A stretch of 44,763 nt of DNA. Origin: a virus. The notes beneath the pieces were generated by a model. It was not told where the DNA came from and did no database searches. It saw only the letters and a list, made by a program, of their open reading frames with translations. This document shows, one piece after another, positions 1-7,008 of the stretch. The stretch's first letter is position 1. Each line of letters starts with the position of its first letter. The DNA lies in IMG/VR virus record IMGVR_UViG_3300017971_000409, positions 1 to 44,763 of that record. One strand, written 5' to 3'. The translations under genes were made by a program, and so were the position numbers.

Positions 1-248
1 AAGTTGGCCTCGCTCAGGTCGGCCTCGCCCAAGTCGGCCCCGCCCAGTTTGGCCCCGCCCAGTTTGGCCCCGCCCAGTTTGGCCCCGCCCAGTTTGGCCC
101 CGCGCAGGTCGGCCCCGCTCATGTCGGCCCCGCGCAGTTTGGCCCCGCTCAGGTCGGCCTCGCCCAAGTTGACCCCGCGCAGGTCGGCCCCGCCGTGTGG
201 GCTATACCATTTAAATTCTTTCATAAGTTCCAACTGTCGATTATTCAT
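1..248 (-). CDS. Pentapeptide-repeat protein, 3' end cut by window edge
   Basis: The reading frame starts at an ATG at 248 behind a good AGGAG-type site and stays open through base 1, so the stop lies outside the window. About 15 unique residues are followed by at least 12 tandem A(D/N/K)LxG/A(D/N)LSE pentapeptides, the signature of the right-handed quadrilateral beta-helix family. Such proteins can mimic DNA, as the Qnr/MfpA gyrase protectors do, but most have no known role. Four 15-bp units are identical at the DNA level, which suggests recent expansion. The fold is confident; the function is not assignable. Confidence 0.85.
   Translation of the reverse strand, partial: MNNRQLELMKEFKWYSPHGGADLRGVNLGEADLSGAKLRGADMSGADLRGAKLGGAKLGGAKLGGAKLGGADLGEADLSEAN
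36..95. repeat. Four perfect 15-bp tandem repeats inside the pentapeptide gene
   Basis: The unit GGCCCCGCCCAGTTT occurs four times without a mismatch and diverged copies flank it. Each unit encodes one AKLGG turn on the minus strand. Identity at the DNA level points to slippage or unequal recombination changing helix length. Confidence 0.9.
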
Positions 249-272
249 GACTTTCTCCTTTGAATTATGATA

Positions 273-560
273 CTAACTTTTTACAATACCATTCTCCACC
301 ATCTTCTGTATGATCATCCCCCAAAAATTCCCGTGTGCATGATCATACAGCCCGCGCATAGAGTCGCGCATTTGCTCAGGCGTCATATCGTTGCCAGAAT
401 GACGCACAAGCAAATCATACCAAAAATCATGATCGCGCCACATCAGCGGCTTGATCTTTCGTAGGTGCGTTCCCGTAAATTGTGCCTTCTGGTTGCTTAT
501 GTATAGTTCAGCGATAAAGTGATTCCAATACTCGTGTTTTTTTTGCTCTGAAAACATCAT
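273..560 (-). CDS. Hypothetical protein, 95 aa
   Basis: The gene starts at tandem ATGs (560/557) after a GGGGAGA ribosome site. The protein is soluble, rich in His, Trp and Met, and shows no motif I recognise. It is the second gene of the left-end minus-strand series and is followed after 24 bases by the pentapeptide gene, probably co-transcribed. Confidence 0.7.
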   Translation of the reverse strand: MMFSEQKKHEYWNHFIAELYISNQKAQFTGTHLRKIKPLMWRDHDFWYDLLVRHSGNDMTPEQMRDSMRGLYDHAHGNFWGMIIQKMVENGIVKS

Positions 561-584
561 GGCTATCTCCCCTGAATTGCCGAA

Positions 585-1442
585 CTAACTGAAAAAGTTC
601 ACGTCCGCTTCACCTTGTACGGGCTGATTTGCCTCGATCAGGCCATGCGCCTGCCCCTTGTCCTTCCTAGCGCAGCCGCGCATGTACTTGAAAAATCCTG
701 CTTGACTACTAACGCCCTCCTCATCCGCGAGATTCACCCACCTCAAGACGGCATCCCAGTGGCGCCCATTATACCTCTGCTCGGCCATGCTAAGCACTTC
801 CCTCCACACGCGCTTCACACCGGCGCTTTTGAATTGCCGCGAGCCCCGCCGCCCCTGGCCGTGACGCACTTTGGTATACTCCTCGAGGATACGTGTGTCA
901 TCCTCGGACGTGGGCTTGTTCGTCTCGGTATCCATTCCTGGAAGGGTGGTGTATAGCGTTGGCTCAGGTGAAGGTTTGCTTTGGGGCGGTTCCGAATTTG
1001 TGCTGTTTGCAAATTCGGGATCTTTTGTCTGTGTAGTCTCTGTAGTAATGTCTGTTAAGGATTGTGAAATTTTTGATAATCCATTCTGTAAAAATTCAAT
1101 AAACAGTTTATGAAATTTTTGATAATCGAAACGATAGTGGACGGTTGGTGATCCATTTGCTCGCTTGATGTCCGTCTCGACTATGCCTATGTCAGATAGC
1201 ATATACACATATTTATTGACTTTGTATTGTGAGAGTAGGGTTTCATCTTCCCATTCCTTGTAGGTCTTGTAAAAGAAGCCGTCAGTACGCTTCCCCTTGT
1301 CACTCCAAAAGATCAATTGAGACAAGAACACACCACCCTCAAGACTTCCCATGAATTTGCAATAGGCCCTCGGAACGCCTATCATGTTGTCCTGTCCAGA
1401 AAAAGCCTTGATCAACTCTTTGAACTCATCGTAATTACTCAT
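585..1442 (-). CDS. Replication-initiator-like winged-helix protein (paralogue of 18001-18978)
   Basis: 285 aa. Residues about 20-120 have the layout of phage/plasmid replication proteins with an N-terminal winged helix: an FLSQLxFW segment, a YKEWE segment, an alternating helix-turn-helix and a V.YRFDYQKF strand. A low-complexity linker rich in Ser, Thr and Pro (about 130-185) leads to a basic C-terminal domain containing RQFKSAGVKRVWREVL. The protein encoded at 18001 shares the FLSQL..W...KEW pattern and domain order. By family it would bind origin DNA and recruit host replication factors; this is inference. It starts at an ATG with AAGGAG upstream, behind a possible TTGCGC/TAATAT promoter. 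Confidence 0.7.
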   Translation of the reverse strand: MSNYDEFKELIKAFSGQDNMIGVPRAYCKFMGSLEGGVFLSQLIFWSDKGKRTDGFFYKTYKEWEDETLLSQYKVNKYVYMLSDIGIVETDIKRANGSPTVHYRFDYQKFHKLFIEFLQNGLSKISQSLTDITTETTQTKDPEFANSTNSEPPQSKPSPEPTLYTTLPGMDTETNKPTSEDDTRILEEYTKVRHGQGRRGSRQFKSAGVKRVWREVLSMAEQRYNGRHWDAVLRWVNLADEEGVSSQAGFFKYMRGCARKDKGQAHGLIEANQPVQGEADVNFFS

Positions 1443-1459
1443 CGTAGCAAACTCCTTAT

Positions 1460-1487
1460 ATATTATGATGTTAAAATGTTAGCGCAA
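1460..1487 (-). promoter_or_regulatory. Candidate promoter for the 585-1442 gene
   Basis: On the minus strand TTGCGC (1482-1487) is followed after 16 bases by TAATAT (1460-1465), directly upstream of the replication-like gene. The -35 matches the TTGC class seen at seven other sites, but the -10 is imperfect. Confidence 0.4.
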
Positions 1488-1503
1488 CTCCGTTCGGGTT
1501 TGC

Positions 1504-1695
1504 TTACCATCCGAATATCCGTTCACAGACTGCGTAGGCGTCCATGACGGATCCAACGTTAAAACCATACTCAATGAGCAATTGAATCAGTATGGCGTGT
1601 TCTCCGAGTCTTCCTGATCCGCCAGCGTCACACATGCGCGCGCTCTCATAAGCCGACCATAGCTCGTTATACTGAGTATCTGTTAGCGATTGCAT
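1504..1695 (-). CDS. Hypothetical protein, 63 aa
   Basis: Small soluble protein without a recognised motif. The ATG at 1695 lies inside the end of the upstream gene and is preceded by AAGAAGG, so translation is probably coupled. It may be a regulatory or structural accessory; nothing specific can be said. Confidence 0.6.
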   Translation of the reverse strand: MQSLTDTQYNELWSAYESARMCDAGGSGRLGEHAILIQLLIEYGFNVGSVMDAYAVCERIFGW

Positions 1696-1987
1696 CTATG
1701 CCTTCTTGAATCATGGCCCTCAGATAAACGGAAAACTCAGGATCAATGTCGCTCATTGTCAATGCGACCTCATCAAGTGCGTTCTGCACTACGTTAACGG
1801 CTTCTGCCTGCGCATCCGCCACTGTTACGGCACTCACACTTTCAATGTCAATATACTTGAGGTTGCGCGAATTGTCACCTATGCGCCGTACCTGTAGCAT
1901 CGTGCCGTTAATATCTTCAAGGACGCGGCGCACAACGGCGACGGATCCAAAGTACTCTACCAGGTCATTAGGTTTAATCTCTTTCAT
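1667..1987 (-). CDS. Hypothetical protein with SH3-like N-terminus, 106 aa
   Basis: The start is placed at 1987 (MKEIKPNDLVEYF) because GGAGGC lies 6-7 bases upstream; a longer frame to 2008 lacks such a site. The first ~50 residues alternate strands (DLVEYFGSVAVVRRV...MLQVRRIGD), which resembles small beta-barrel domains in phage accessory proteins. The C-terminal half is helical and acidic. The 3' end overlaps the next gene by 29 bases. Confidence 0.65.
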   Translation of the reverse strand: MKEIKPNDLVEYFGSVAVVRRVLEDINGTMLQVRRIGDNSRNLKYIDIESVSAVTVADAQAEAVNVVQNALDEVALTMSDIDPEFSVYLRAMIQEGIDAIANRYSV

Positions 1988-2010
1988 AATTTGCCTCCGT
2001 AGAAACACTC

Positions 2011-2184
2011 CTACCCAACCGACTCAACCGTGATGGCTTCGGCATAGACATAATCTGTTAGTCCATAATCCTCAGCCGCCGCCTCGATTGCCGCCTTCTC
2101 CGCGTCTTCGCGATTTGGTGCCGACACATCCACCTGAACGCAGACTGTAATCTCAACGTTTACACGCCATTCGCTATTATTCAT
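2011..2184 (-). CDS. Hypothetical protein, 57 aa
   Basis: Short frame from ATG 2184 to TAG 2011-2013 behind a perfect TGGAGGTAG site. The product begins MNNSEWRVNVEITVCVQV, then an Ala/Glu-rich helix, then a short strand: a beta-alpha-beta pattern. It resembles small phage proteins in which a strand precedes a DAEKAAIEAA helix. Function unknown. Confidence 0.6.
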   Translation of the reverse strand: MNNSEWRVNVEITVCVQVDVSAPNREDAEKAAIEAAAEDYGLTDYVYAEAITVESVG

Positions 2185-2283
2185 GCTCTACCTCCATAGA
2201 AATAAAACCCATTCTGCCTATATCTTCATGTCATTTTCCATTACAAACACATAACATGGTGTTTCTCCTTTGTCTGTGATAAT
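2185..2283. other. Leader between the candidate sRNA and the 57-aa gene
   Basis: No gene of normal size. A strong AAAGGAG precedes an 8-codon frame on the minus strand (2231-2257, product MLCVCNGK), followed by an 11-codon frame ending at the next gene's start. These could be leader peptides or debris of a decayed gene. Confidence 0.3.
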
Positions 2284-2467
2284 AAAAAACGCCTATGCAC
2301 TTATCTGGACGGTTTGACGGCTCGCGGTTTGATTTAGTACATAGTTGGCAGGCTATATACTAGCCGCAAACCGCCCAGATAAAATCATAGACGTTTGCTT
2401 CAGTGACCGCTTGCTCTTGTTTGTCCTGCTTCGGGATCCGTCAGGCTTGCCAGGCCCTTCCCTCTAC
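2284..2467 (-). ncRNA. Candidate structured small RNA with its own promoter and terminator
   Basis: About 184 nt with no plausible frame. The 3' part folds into one rod. Minus-strand bases 2396-2367 pair with 2316-2287 (25 of 30). CGGC (2366-2363) then pairs with GCCG (2321-2318), and 2362-2353 pairs with 2344-2335 (ten pairs including one wobble) around an eight-base loop. The unpaired 2334-2322 forms a 13-base one-sided bulge that repeats the TCAAACCG of the stem, so an alternative pairing is possible. The rod ends in a run of six T, as in an intrinsic terminator. A TTGCCA-17-TATAAT promoter lies just upstream. Family unknown. Confidence 0.5.
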
Positions 2468-2473
2468 ATGTTT

Positions 2474-2502
2474 ATTATACTACGAATCGCGCAAAATGGC
2501 AA
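2474..2502 (-). promoter_or_regulatory. Promoter for the candidate small RNA
   Basis: On the minus strand TTGCCA (2497-2502), a 17-base spacer and TATAAT (2474-2479). It sits in the last codons of the 2480-2689 gene and fires into the gene-free stretch. Predicted start near 2467. Confidence 0.6.
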
Positions 2503-2689
2503 GTCGCTGCTGTACTGACGTCTGCTTCGGTGGAACCATCGCGGCTCTATAACATCGCGTACATAGAATGTTGCCGTTATGCCTGTGGTATCCGTTGTAG
2601 TAAAGCGTAGCATCGCTAATGATTTCATCGTCAATGACTTTCTTGATCTTGTGACATGCCTTGCATTTTATCGTGTGTTCTTTTTCCAT
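2480..2689 (-). CDS. Small zinc-ribbon protein, 69 aa
   Basis: The start is set at ATG 2689 with GGAG eight bases upstream; a GTG at 2704 is the alternative. Two CxxC knuckles (CKAC near residue 9 and CTRC near residue 50) predict one bound zinc. One of a cluster of tiny zinc proteins in this arm, likely nucleic-acid or protein adaptors, role unknown. Confidence 0.65.
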   Translation of the reverse strand: MEKEHTIKCKACHKIKKVIDDEIISDATLYYNGYHRHNGNILCTRCYRAAMVPPKQTSVQQRLAILRDS

Positions 2690-2700
2690 GCCTCTTCTCC

Positions 2701-2952
2701 TCACGCTCCATAAACACTATACAGCAGCCCTAGCGCCTTCTTGGTAAAGACACCATCAAGCAGAAGGCCATCGCTGACCATCTCATCAGCTATTGGCCCG
2801 GTAAAATCATGCCGGATGCCCAGGCTCCCTGCCTCTATGCATTTACAGAGCATTGCCGCAAGAGCGTGCTCTTTCTCGCTTGCATGTTGATACCCGCGCA
2901 GCATATCGAATGGGTGTTGATCTGGTTCTGTGAAAGATTCTATGTTCATCAT
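2701..2952 (-). CDS. Hypothetical protein, 83 aa
   Basis: Mostly helical, acidic, with a GIRHDFTGPIADEMVSDGLL segment and no known motif. Its ATG overlaps the stop of the upstream zinc-ribbon gene by four bases (ATGA), implying coupled translation. Confidence 0.65.
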   Translation of the reverse strand: MMNIESFTEPDQHPFDMLRGYQHASEKEHALAAMLCKCIEAGSLGIRHDFTGPIADEMVSDGLLLDGVFTKKALGLLYSVYGA

Positions 2953-3248
2953 TGCCCCCTTTTGCGCCCCATCATGACATCGTGAATTGTCTCGCGGTAG
3001 CTCTGTTGTTCCGCGCTGTCCTGGTGCCCATCCTCATACCTGATCATCGGATACTGAGCATCCCGGATAAGCGCCACATGCCCGCACTTGTTGCATAGGT
3101 GCTCGTCATACGGTGGGTATGATGTCAGTTGAGTCCCGGTGTACTCAAGCGTTCCCTCTTTGCACTTAGGGCACCTCGCCTCTACCTGCACAACTCTCAG
3201 CGGCTTGGTGCTTTCAATGATCTCGCTTTTGTTAATGTAATTGTTCAT
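2949..3248 (-). CDS. Zinc-ribbon protein, 99 aa
   Basis: CPKC (about residues 26-29) and CNKCG (about 52-56) separated by a strand hairpin form a classic two-knuckle zinc ribbon. A polar tail follows. The start has AGGAGA upstream. Such stand-alone ribbons usually contact nucleic acid or a polymerase; the target here is unknown. Confidence 0.7.
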   Translation of the reverse strand: MNNYINKSEIIESTKPLRVVQVEARCPKCKEGTLEYTGTQLTSYPPYDEHLCNKCGHVALIRDAQYPMIRYEDGHQDSAEQQSYRETIHDVMMGRKRGQ

Positions 3249-3275
3249 CGTCGTCTCCTTTTCTTGAGTCGTAAG

Positions 3276-3785
3276 TCACCGGATAGATGCAGCGAACTCT
3301 ATCCAGTGCTCAATAGTAGCATCATCCTCCAACACCTTCATGAATATCTCCATGTCTACCTCGCGGGCCGCATTTATGCAGGAAGCTATCAGGCTGATAA
3401 TTTTCTCATTGTCAATACCATGCATTTTGCAAATACTTCTTGAGGCATAAATAGGAGGCTGCGCTTTTATGTATTGCTTTGTCAACTCATAGTCATCACC
3501 ATGCGCGTTGAAAAATCTCCACGTCATGATCTTTTGCGGATCATCTGGTCTATGATTCCACCAACGCGCCGCCATAACCTCTAGGTCATCAAATGATAAC
3601 CTGACATGTGCATCCAGTCTCGCTTCCATGCATTGCGGATCACTGCACCTGATTATGATTGAGCGCCTTTTCGTGTTGGTCGTTCCAATGTGTGTAACCT
3701 TCGGTGTGCCGCCGCAGAGTTGGCATGGTAATAACTCGATTGCCGGGAGGTTGTCATTCCACCTATACATTATTGTGTTTGTCAT
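3276..3785 (-). CDS. Lar-like restriction-alleviation domain protein, 169 aa
   Basis: The N-terminal ~65 residues carry the LPCxxCGG ... I.IRCSDPQC ... A...WWNHR pattern of the Lar family: two Cys pairs plus a terminal WN.R. In Rac prophage, Lar modulates type I restriction toward methylation. The ~100-residue C-terminal helical extension is not typical and I do not recognise it. A link to defence evasion fits the several orphan methyltransferases here, but the function is inferred from a short domain. Confidence 0.6.
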   Translation of the reverse strand: MTNTIMYRWNDNLPAIELLPCQLCGGTPKVTHIGTTNTKRRSIIIRCSDPQCMEARLDAHVRLSFDDLEVMAARWWNHRPDDPQKIMTWRFFNAHGDDYELTKQYIKAQPPIYASRSICKMHGIDNEKIISLIASCINAAREVDMEIFMKVLEDDATIEHWIEFAASIR

Positions 3786-3802
3786 GCTATACTCCTTTGA
3801 AA

Positions 3803-4030
3803 TTATCTTAGTAACTTGTTTGCGCTTGCTTCTTTGGAACCATCACGGCGAACTGTCCATCTATTGAATCGGTCGCAAGTTGTGCTATTTTGCCACCCAT
3901 CACCAACATCGTCGAGGTACTCAGGATCACGCTCGCACCACCATGATCCGTTCTCGCTTCGATAATGCTTGCAATTTGCGCACACACGCGGCTCAATAAT
4001 CCTGCGATTGCGTGGCGGTTTAAGTTTCAT
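3803..4030 (-). CDS. Cys-rich phage protein, 75 aa
   Basis: Spaced cysteines in CANCKHYR...WWCER...TTCDRF (about residues 17-52) match a four-Cys module common in phage hypothetical proteins, probably zinc-binding. The ATG overlaps the stop of the upstream gene by four bases. Confidence 0.65.
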   Translation of the reverse strand: MKLKPPRNRRIIEPRVCANCKHYRSENGSWWCERDPEYLDDVGDGWQNSTTCDRFNRWTVRRDGSKEASANKLLR

Positions 4031-4233
4031 GATCTTGCCTCCTTTTCAACCTTCACCAGCGGCATATTCTTGTGCCGCCAAATAAAACCACCATCGCAGT
4101 GGTCACACGATACATACGGATACCAGTAGATGTACCCGTATCCTCCGCAGTGTGGGCATAGTTCCCATGTCTCACTGCCCATACAATACCACCATGACCC
4201 ACGTACCCTTGAAATGGCCCTGAGCCCATTCAT
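4027..4233 (-). CDS. DnaJ-type zinc-knuckle protein, 68 aa
   Basis: The start is placed at ATG 4233, which overlaps the previous stop (ATGA); a frame reaching 4293 would overlap that gene heavily. CPHCGGYGY and CDHCDGGF are paired CxxCxGxG knuckles like half of the DnaJ cysteine-rich domain. It lacks a J-domain, so it is not a DnaJ; likely a small zinc-stabilised binder. Confidence 0.65.
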   Translation of the reverse strand: MNGLRAISRVRGSWWYCMGSETWELCPHCGGYGYIYWYPYVSCDHCDGGFIWRHKNMPLVKVEKEARS

Positions 4234-4460
4234 CGCCACATCCTCGCCAGAAGCTGCTCGCGGTTGCGCTTGCGCCGCTCGCGTTCTTGCCATGCACGCT
4301 CCTCCATGTATTCCTTGTGATGCGCCTGGGCCGCATCATACCCGGTGAACCAGGCATCATGATCCGTTACGTAGTTTGGAGGGATACGGGGAAGGTTCGC
4401 ATCATACGCGCGCCAACCCTGTACTTTTGAGACTTCTGCTTCGATTTTGTCTGTTGTCAT
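4230..4460 (-). CDS. Hypothetical protein, 76 aa
   Basis: Starts at ATG 4460 with AGGAGCAATC upstream. The middle reads W..GYDAAQAH, a pattern seen in many phage proteins whose last part is a charged helix, here a very basic ERRKRNREQLLARMWR tail. Possibly nucleic-acid binding. Confidence 0.65.
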   Translation of the reverse strand: MTTDKIEAEVSKVQGWRAYDANLPRIPPNYVTDHDAWFTGYDAAQAHHKEYMEERAWQERERRKRNREQLLARMWR

Positions 4461-4491
4461 GATTGCTCCTTTTGAACTTACTAAACTAAAT

Positions 4492-5163
4492 CTATACCTC
4501 ATTACCAAATACATCCCACCCTGCGCGCTCGCGCCTAGCGAATAGCTCAAGGCGTGGCGTAAGTTGTGGGTACATCCATTCTAGTCTATCCTGCATCGCC
4601 TCTGGCTTTGCACTATGATCTCCGCGTGGCGCAAAGATCATTTGGCTGGCCTTGTGTCCTTCCGCGTGCTTTGGAGCATCACCACGCCGACCGAATAGCA
4701 CAAGCTCAGCATTGCTGCCGGTGTAGTAGCCAGGGCCGAAAAACGCAAGGTTGTCAAGCATCCGCATTAATTGTCCGTCATCCGGTGGGAATAGCGGCAA
4801 CTGTGACACAAAGGCTCGCAGCTTCTCCCATAACCCGGCATTAGCCTTGACCCACACGAAGCCAACCGTCACGAAATGGAAGTCCCAGGCCGCCATGACT
4901 TCTAGGGCATCGGGGAGCAGTGGACAGGTTGCCCACAGTGTGAGAAGGCATTGATCGGCGGTGAGTTGCGCAACGGGCATAGCGGCTATTTGGTCGGTGG
5001 TCATAAGATCGTAGCTCGCGCCTTCCCCGAATTTCGTTTGATCTCCGTGGTTGCGTTCATTGTACCACCACGGCGGATCCGCCGCAATCAGTTTGTACTT
5101 GCGCCCCTGAAATGCTGCCAACTGCATATCCAGGGCATTGCCGTTGATCACCAAGTCACTCAC
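4492..5163 (-). CDS. MT-A70 family DNA adenine methyltransferase, 223 aa
   Basis: The catalytic DPPW lies at residues 29-32, preceded by IIAA-type strand residues and followed by YDLMTTDQI and LLTLWAT, the standard layout of MT-A70 N6-adenine methyltransferases of phages. No restriction partner is adjacent, so it is an orphan likely to protect DNA from host enzymes or to act on expression. GTG 5163 overlaps the upstream stop by eight bases and gives a normal N-terminus. ATG 5184 is an alternative start adding seven residues. The recognition site cannot be read from sequence. Confidence 0.8.
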   Translation of the reverse strand: MSDLVINGNALDMQLAAFQGRKYKLIAADPPWWYNERNHGDQTKFGEGASYDLMTTDQIAAMPVAQLTADQCLLTLWATCPLLPDALEVMAAWDFHFVTVGFVWVKANAGLWEKLRAFVSQLPLFPPDDGQLMRMLDNLAFFGPGYYTGSNAELVLFGRRGDAPKHAEGHKASQMIFAPRGDHSAKPEAMQDRLEWMYPQLTPRLELFARRERAGWDVFGNEV

Positions 5164-5419
5164 GGCGTACCAGCCTTTCGCCATTGAAGACGAAGCGCCC
5201 TGCCGGTTGGAATGGATTGTTCCGACTCGTGCGCTCAAGGCGCACAACCTCCATGCCGATGGGTGGGAAGCCGCCCTCGTAGCCCTCCTCGTTGATGTTG
5301 ATGTCATCAAGGTCGAAGGCCGGCCACACAGCACCCTCATACATGCCCAGTGGATCGGTGATGACCTTGTAGGCTTTGAAACAACGTGCAGCACGGTCGG
5401 TTATGTCATGTGTTGTCAT
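5156..5419 (-). CDS. Hypothetical protein, 87 aa
   Basis: ATG 5419 has GGAGAAGGTCA upstream; the leader contains a 27-base element shared with the small gene at 8143-8256. The protein is acidic in the middle (FDLDDININEEGYEGG) and basic at the end (FNGERLVRRE). No recognised domain. It ends inside the methyltransferase start and is likely co-expressed. Confidence 0.65.
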   Translation of the reverse strand: MTTHDITDRAARCFKAYKVITDPLGMYEGAVWPAFDLDDININEEGYEGGFPPIGMEVVRLERTSRNNPFQPAGRFVFNGERLVRRE

Positions 5420-5432
5420 TGACCTTCTCCTC

Positions 5433-5459
5433 CGCGTGATGTGGTATGCGCGCTCCACC
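5433..5459 (-). repeat. 27-base leader element, copy 1
   Basis: Matches bases 8270-8296 at 25 of 27 positions. Both copies lie immediately before the ribosome site of a small minus-strand gene. The element contains a GCGCG...CGCG inverted core, so it could be a shared operator or 5'-leader structure. Confidence 0.6.
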
Positions 5460-5531
5460 TTGTAACTACTGGCTCAGTCCAACACACCCGACAACTCGCC
5501 CCCCGTCATCACGCAACAACGGACCAGCTGA

Positions 5532-6275
5532 CTAACTGATCCACTCGATGCGGTCGAACTCAAACGGCATCGGGCTTTCTACCGTGACGACAACAACATC
5601 TTGCTCACCGGCTTGTACCTCAACATGTGCGCGCGGGTTTACAAATTCCACAGCGCACATGATAGTTTCGCCACGCTCGCTGACGAATGATTGCTTTCTG
5701 GCGGTGGGGCGCGCCCCAGGCACGCTGAACACAATGCCGACCAGTCCGCGATCCTCGCGCGCCATCCGCGCGAGTGCTACGGCGACGTGGGGAGCGGTCG
5801 CCTGGAAAACGACCACGAGGCCCTGCGCGCGGGCCTCGCGGAGCAGATCCTCCACGTCCGCTACGCTGCGGAATGTTGGGTTTACCCGCTCAAATTTGAA
5901 CGGGTTGCCAACCTCAATAGCAACGCAGGCGCGGGCGCTATCGCCGAACTCATGGCGCCCGACGACTAGCACGCCTTGCGGCGTGTAGCCACGCCGCCGC
6001 TCAAAATCCGTTTGCCCAACGGCTACGACACCACCAAAGAACACACCCTTTCCGCCGACGTCGCAGAAAATCACGCGGCGCTCGTCATGCGGAATGGCGT
6101 TGAACCAACTTACCACGGCGTCCAGCTCGTCGTTGGTGTGCCCGTGCCCGTGGCTCACCTCGGTAAACGGCGGTGGCGGGATGTGGTCCTCCACCTCTAC
6201 GACGAAGGAAAAATCTCCCTCGTCCAACTCGGAATGGCCACCGTAATATTTGCTTTCTATTTTATAGGTCTTCAT
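5532..6275 (-). CDS. Hypothetical protein, 247 aa
   Basis: A long, clearly coding frame starting MKTYKIES behind AGGAG. The fold looks mixed: an acidic N-terminal strand region, a His-rich HGHGHTNDEL segment near residue 45, a central VVFQATAPHVAVALARMAR helix, and a C-terminal strand series ending MPFEFDRIEWIS. I recognise no family. GC content is higher than in neighbouring genes, hinting at separate origin. Confidence 0.7.
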   Translation of the reverse strand: MKTYKIESKYYGGHSELDEGDFSFVVEVEDHIPPPPFTEVSHGHGHTNDELDAVVSWFNAIPHDERRVIFCDVGGKGVFFGGVVAVGQTDFERRRGYTPQGVLVVGRHEFGDSARACVAIEVGNPFKFERVNPTFRSVADVEDLLREARAQGLVVVFQATAPHVAVALARMAREDRGLVGIVFSVPGARPTARKQSFVSERGETIMCAVEFVNPRAHVEVQAGEQDVVVVTVESPMPFEFDRIEWIS

Positions 6276-6287
6276 TTTTCTTTCTCC

Positions 6288-6491
6288 TTACTCCTCAGTG
6301 AACAGGGACCAACCAGGCCCCATGTAACCAACCACCTTCAGCGACTCCCCAAAAAGTGGCTGAAACCTCTCCGGGATCACGTATACCTCGGTATTCGTGC
6401 TCTCGGTCTCTCCGACCGACAGCCCCAACTCCTCGAAGTCGAGGCCGGCGGTACTGATGGCGTAGGCTTCGGCGTAAAATTCCTTAATCAT
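6288..6491 (-). CDS. Hypothetical protein, 67 aa
   Basis: Acidic protein; adjoins the next gene with its ATG directly after that gene's stop. No motif recognised. Confidence 0.55.
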   Translation of the reverse strand: MIKEFYAEAYAISTAGLDFEELGLSVGETESTNTEVYVIPERFQPLFGESLKVVGYMGPGWSLFTEE

Positions 6492-6809
6492 TCACACTCG
6501 CAATAAAACGACATTATCAAACCTGGACGACTCCTTATCTATCATCCAAATAGGCCCAAGACTCCCAGCGCGTCTAATGGCCTGGATGATATTCTTTAAG
6601 TCGCCGTCGCTATCAAAGACCACATGGTCTCTATGGTGATCTTTGAAGAAACTGACAGCGTGATCACCGCTGATGAAAGACGCTTCGGCGTGACTGATAA
6701 TCTCCACGTCAGTTCCGGCAGAAAGAAACTCCACGATGGCGGCCTTGATGGCCGCTTCTGAGTACCATCTTAGTGTTTCATAGTCTACAAAAATCTTTGC
6801 TTTCTTCAT
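6492..6809 (-). CDS. Possible HAD-like small phage protein, 105 aa
   Basis: The opening KIFVDYETL and the late GPIWMIDKESS...NVVLLRV are in the positions of motifs I and IV of small HAD-family phage proteins (normally DxDxT and DD). The second catalytic Asp of motif I is replaced and only one acid remains at motif IV, so phosphatase activity is doubtful. Identification is tentative. Start supported by AGGAGGAAG. Confidence 0.55.
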   Translation of the reverse strand: MKKAKIFVDYETLRWYSEAAIKAAIVEFLSAGTDVEIISHAEASFISGDHAVSFFKDHHRDHVVFDSDGDLKNIIQAIRRAGSLGPIWMIDKESSRFDNVVLLRV

Positions 6810-6843
6810 AGCTTCCTCCTCCTACTAACCCGACATATCTATA

Positions 6844-6915
6844 GGATACTGCGGGATTTGAACGCCGCCCCGGTCAGTGTTGTGCTGCCGGTACCTTACC
6901 CCGTTCGCGAGTACC
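6844..6915 (-). pseudogene. Degenerate tRNA-like element (Gln-tRNA-like)
   Basis: In a gene-free gap, 72 bases on the minus strand contain a tRNA T-loop (GTTCAAATC) and a D-loop to anticodon-stem stretch TCGCGAACGGGGTAAGG, close to tRNA-Gln. A CCGG...CCGG arm follows. All three arms need a bulged base, the anticodon loop has no T at position 33 and the acceptor pairing is broken, so it is not a working tRNA. It may be a decayed tRNA gene or a tRNA mimic. Confidence 0.35.
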
Positions 6916-6939
6916 ACCCGTACTAGGGGGAGTGCCCTT

Positions 6940-7000
6940 CTCAGAATCTTCGAGCGCGTCGGAAACTCTGAGTAGGGGCCGGAGCGGGTTAGGCTCCGGC
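6940..7000. repeat. Double-hairpin intergenic module, copy 1
   Basis: First hairpin CTCAGAATCTTC/GAAACTCTGAG (6940-6972); second GCCGGAGC/GCTCCGGC (6978-6985, 6993-7000). The same two-hairpin order recurs at 7525-7582. Neither has a T-run, so it is not a standard terminator. Confidence 0.6.
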
Positions 7001-7008
7001 TTGGTGTG

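Noticed and set aside
36-110. CRISPR-like regular repeats
   Set aside because: The 15-bp units are contiguous, without spacers, and encode pentapeptides.
4-270. A plus-strand frame rich in Ser, Ala and Pro at the left edge
   Set aside because: It is the shadow of the pentapeptide-repeat gene on the other strand; the 15-bp repeats keep both frames open.
4027-4233. DnaJ chaperone
   Set aside because: Only paired CxxCxGxG knuckles are present; there is no J-domain with HPD.
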